DNA of 64,000 nt from Holothuria scabra (Eukaryota > Echinodermata > Holothuroidea > Aspidochirotida > Holothuriidae), in the NCBI GenBank assembly GCA_037179385.1, contig CM074188.1, forward strand, positions 23,701,318 through 23,765,317. The letters run 5' to 3'. A program made the position numbers and the translations under genes. The stretch's first letter is position 1. The number at the start of each line of letters is the position of its first letter. Shown piece after piece: positions 63,731-64,000 of the stretch. A model generated the notes under the pieces. That model was not told the DNA's origin and did no database searches. It saw only the letters and a list, made by a program, of their open reading frames with translations.

Positions 63731-64000
63731 TTCTGTCATAACAAAGTTTGTGGTTGACAAATTTTTTTGGCAATATTTCAATTATCAACCACTTGGAAAA
63801 TTGTCATAAGACTAGACATTAATGCTTGACAGTAGAATGGGAATATTTAATGCATCAGAGACAAAACTTGAGACAGGGAGTATATTCCCCCATCATCTTA
63901 ATATATGTCAAAAGTGAAGATCAATGTTGTCAGAGAATACACCCAAAATCTCCTGGTAAGGACTATTCTTCTATCTGGTATCACAATCTGAATTCACTAA

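Noticed and set aside
1..64000. CRISPR arrays, bacterial operons, prophage or defence islands
   Set aside because: The window is intron-containing eukaryotic DNA. The direct repeats are minisatellites and satellite-like arrays without unique spacers.

Overview
This is animal nuclear DNA, gene-poor and intron-rich. Short coding exons bounded by GT/AG sit in a sea of degenerate repeats. The repeats are a tRNA-derived SINE family, several short inverted-repeat transposons, decayed LINEs, and an abundant 145-bp repeat carrying TGACCTTTGACCT. That repeat style, with an invertebrate-like intron-exon pattern, suggests a marine deuterostome such as an echinoderm. The species is inference only and cannot be proved here.

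One gene dominates. On the minus strand, 25 exons between 62,952 (5') and 15,739 (3') encode about 900 residues that track the C-terminal 55-60 percent of SKIC3 (TTC37, the TPR scaffold of the cytosolic Ski/SKI RNA-surveillance complex). The 5' half of the gene lies beyond the right edge. All splice junctions are GT-AG and phase-consistent except one. The penultimate exon (21,614-21,748) runs into an in-frame TAA exactly where a splice donor is expected, although the last exon downstream is intact and homologous.

Left of SKIC3, the plus strand shows a well supported but unidentified terminal exon (3,478-3,810, charged coiled coil). Two weaker candidate terminal exons lie at 12,593-12,748 and 37,725-37,930.

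The rest is repeat-derived. 1-12 kb holds MITE-like elements, two SINEs and a perfect hairpin. 11-23 kb holds TA-flanked MITEs and 145-bp-family clusters. 26-34 kb holds further MITEs, a hAT-like element and an L1-like reverse-transcriptase relic. 33-43 kb holds nested MITEs, one of which shows a clean piggyBac-type TTAA insertion. 44.0-46.1 kb is a 92-bp minisatellite. 47.5-48.2 kb is a CR1/L2-like LINE ending about 30 bp from a SKIC3 splice acceptor. 58.9-62.7 kb is a 145-bp tandem array split by a CpG-richer 1.45-kb insert that carries CCAAT, TATA-like and ATG signals.

I saw no CRISPR, operon, rRNA or intact tRNA gene. I did not find a convincing new multi-gene system. The interesting items are the SKIC3 splice-site anomaly, the nested transposon structures and the repeat arrays.
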